From NCBI RefSeq assembly GCF_905147365.1, contig NC_056407.1:18521980-18585979 (forward strand): DNA of 64,000 nt. Reading direction: 5' to 3'. Source of the stretch: Aricia agestis (Eukaryota > Arthropoda > Insecta > Lepidoptera > Lycaenidae). The notes beneath the pieces are model-generated. The model was not told where the DNA came from. It saw only the letters and a list, made by a program, of their open reading frames with translations, and did no database searches. How positions within the stretch are numbered: the first letter of the stretch is position 1; every line of letters begins with the position of its first letter. The position numbers and the translations under genes are program-made. Of the stretch, positions 62,928-64,000 are shown one piece after another.

Positions 62928-64000
62928 TACACTTACTTAACTAAAACATGCACTTATGTGTAAGCCAATTATAGGCGTGTACGGCATCCATTAAGAACAG
63001 TAGATATTATTTCTTACAAATTAGTTTTAAGGAGGATTAGGCCACTTTAAAACGATGACACTTTTCTTGATGCAAACATATTTCAAAGTTGAATATTTAC
63101 TTAACGTGACCAGCTGTCACTTCTAGTTCCTTCACTTTCTTATACAAAGAAGCCCATTAGCATCACAAATCCGAAACATAAAAATGCCTATTGTAACATA
63201 GAATCTAGAATCATTTTATTGTATTTTTTTTTAAATTGGAATTGGTATTTGAATCTAGAGTTAATAAAAGTATATTTTATATTGATATCATAAATCTTGA
63301 ACAAATTATAATATTGAACATAATTGTTACACCTAAGGCTAATTAGATAAATTGTATAATAAATAGCCCTGATAATGTTAGGGGGACGAATTAAAATAAT
63401 AACAAAAAAATCATAGAATCTAGTAGACTTAAGAGGATACCACAGCGGCTAGAGAAATGAAAAAAAAGTACGTGTAATATCTATAGCTGTCTCCCTTACC
63501 TCAAGCCTATACCGCAGAACGCGATAGAGACAACTGCAGAAAATCCAGAAAATCAACGATTCGTTGTCCCCTGATTCCTTCTCCAAAACTTAACCGATTT
63601 AAGTACTTTTTTCATTAAAGATTAAAAAAAGGCTTGAGCTGTGTTCCTATGTTTTGCTTTTTTTGTATAATCCATCCAAATCTGTTTTCTGGACGTTTGA
63701 ACACAGTGGAAAATCTGGCCATTTTTTTGGGTTTTTGAACGTTCATATCTTATTTAATAATTAAATTATGAAAAAAAAGAAAACATAGGGACATTGTATT
63801 AGTGGCCGAAGATATTCAGGAAAAAAATTATAACTCTACTAGCATTATCCAGGGAGGAAACAGGGGACAACGTTTGTATGGAAAAAATGGCGGTGTGGAA
63901 TCCTCTTAAGTAGATGACGTGTGCTGTCACCGAGGCAGATGTGATGTACAAGAAATAGAGCTGAGTACTAGTACTATTGATGTAAATATAGTTTTAAGGA
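62928..64000 (+). other. MRP intron 20 to the end of the window
   Basis: AT-rich. A MITE-like element at 63427-63911 has ends 'cttaagaggataccacagcg' and 'cggtgtggaatcctcttaag'. No further exon appears before the window ends. Confidence 0.6.

Overview
The window looks like nuclear DNA of an insect, most likely a moth or butterfly. Genes have short GC-rich exons in AT-rich introns with GT-AG (rarely GC-AG) splice sites. The introns are full of short inverted-repeat elements, Helitron-like ends (CTAG termini next to a hairpin), a tRNA-derived SINE and mariner DNA, in a style familiar from Lepidoptera. No species can be named from the sequence alone.

Layout. 1-3.1 kb is intergenic and repeat-rich, including a 770-bp fold-back element. 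3.13-5.62 kb (+) is a complete three-exon carboxylesterase of about 540 aa with a full Ser-Glu-His triad. 6.63-8.40 kb (-) is a complete five-exon gene for the small U2AF splicing subunit (U2af38/U2AF1 type, 227 aa), including the RS-domain exon. From 10.59 kb to the end of the window (+) runs one very large gene for an ABCC/MRP1-type full ABC transporter. Twenty exon positions are resolved with consistent phases, covering TMD0, TMD1, NBD1, the linker and the first part of TMD2. NBD2 and the C terminus lie beyond the window.

Main finding. Two exon positions of the MRP gene are duplicated in tandem, and each pair has matching reading phases: exon 9 (9a at 44.75 kb, 9b at 45.89 kb) and exon 19 (19a at 60.68 kb, 19b at 61.55 kb). 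In each pair either copy, but only one, gives a transporter of normal architecture. This predicts mutually exclusive splicing and four isoforms that differ in TMD1 and TMD2 segments. The Drosophila MRP1 homologue is known to have two variable exons. All four alternative exons have poor 3' splice-site tracts compared with their constitutive neighbours.

Mobile DNA. Intron 2 (18.4 kb) holds a mariner element (13884-22193) split by a 7.0-kb insertion flanked by TTAA. That insertion carries broken pieces of a Mutator-like/YqaJ-nuclease gene, now facing each other on opposite strands, plus later hairpin elements. Intron 10 holds a 2.0-kb element with 268-bp terminal inverted repeats and a decayed cysteine-rich gene. 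Other introns hold SINEs with 11-13-bp target duplications, a 228-bp hAT-like element with an 8-bp duplication sitting inside another MITE, a nested trio of MITEs beside exon 17, a LINE reverse-transcriptase remnant, and a 33-bp minisatellite that starts a few bases after exon 5. There are no rRNA genes, functional tRNA genes or CRISPR arrays.
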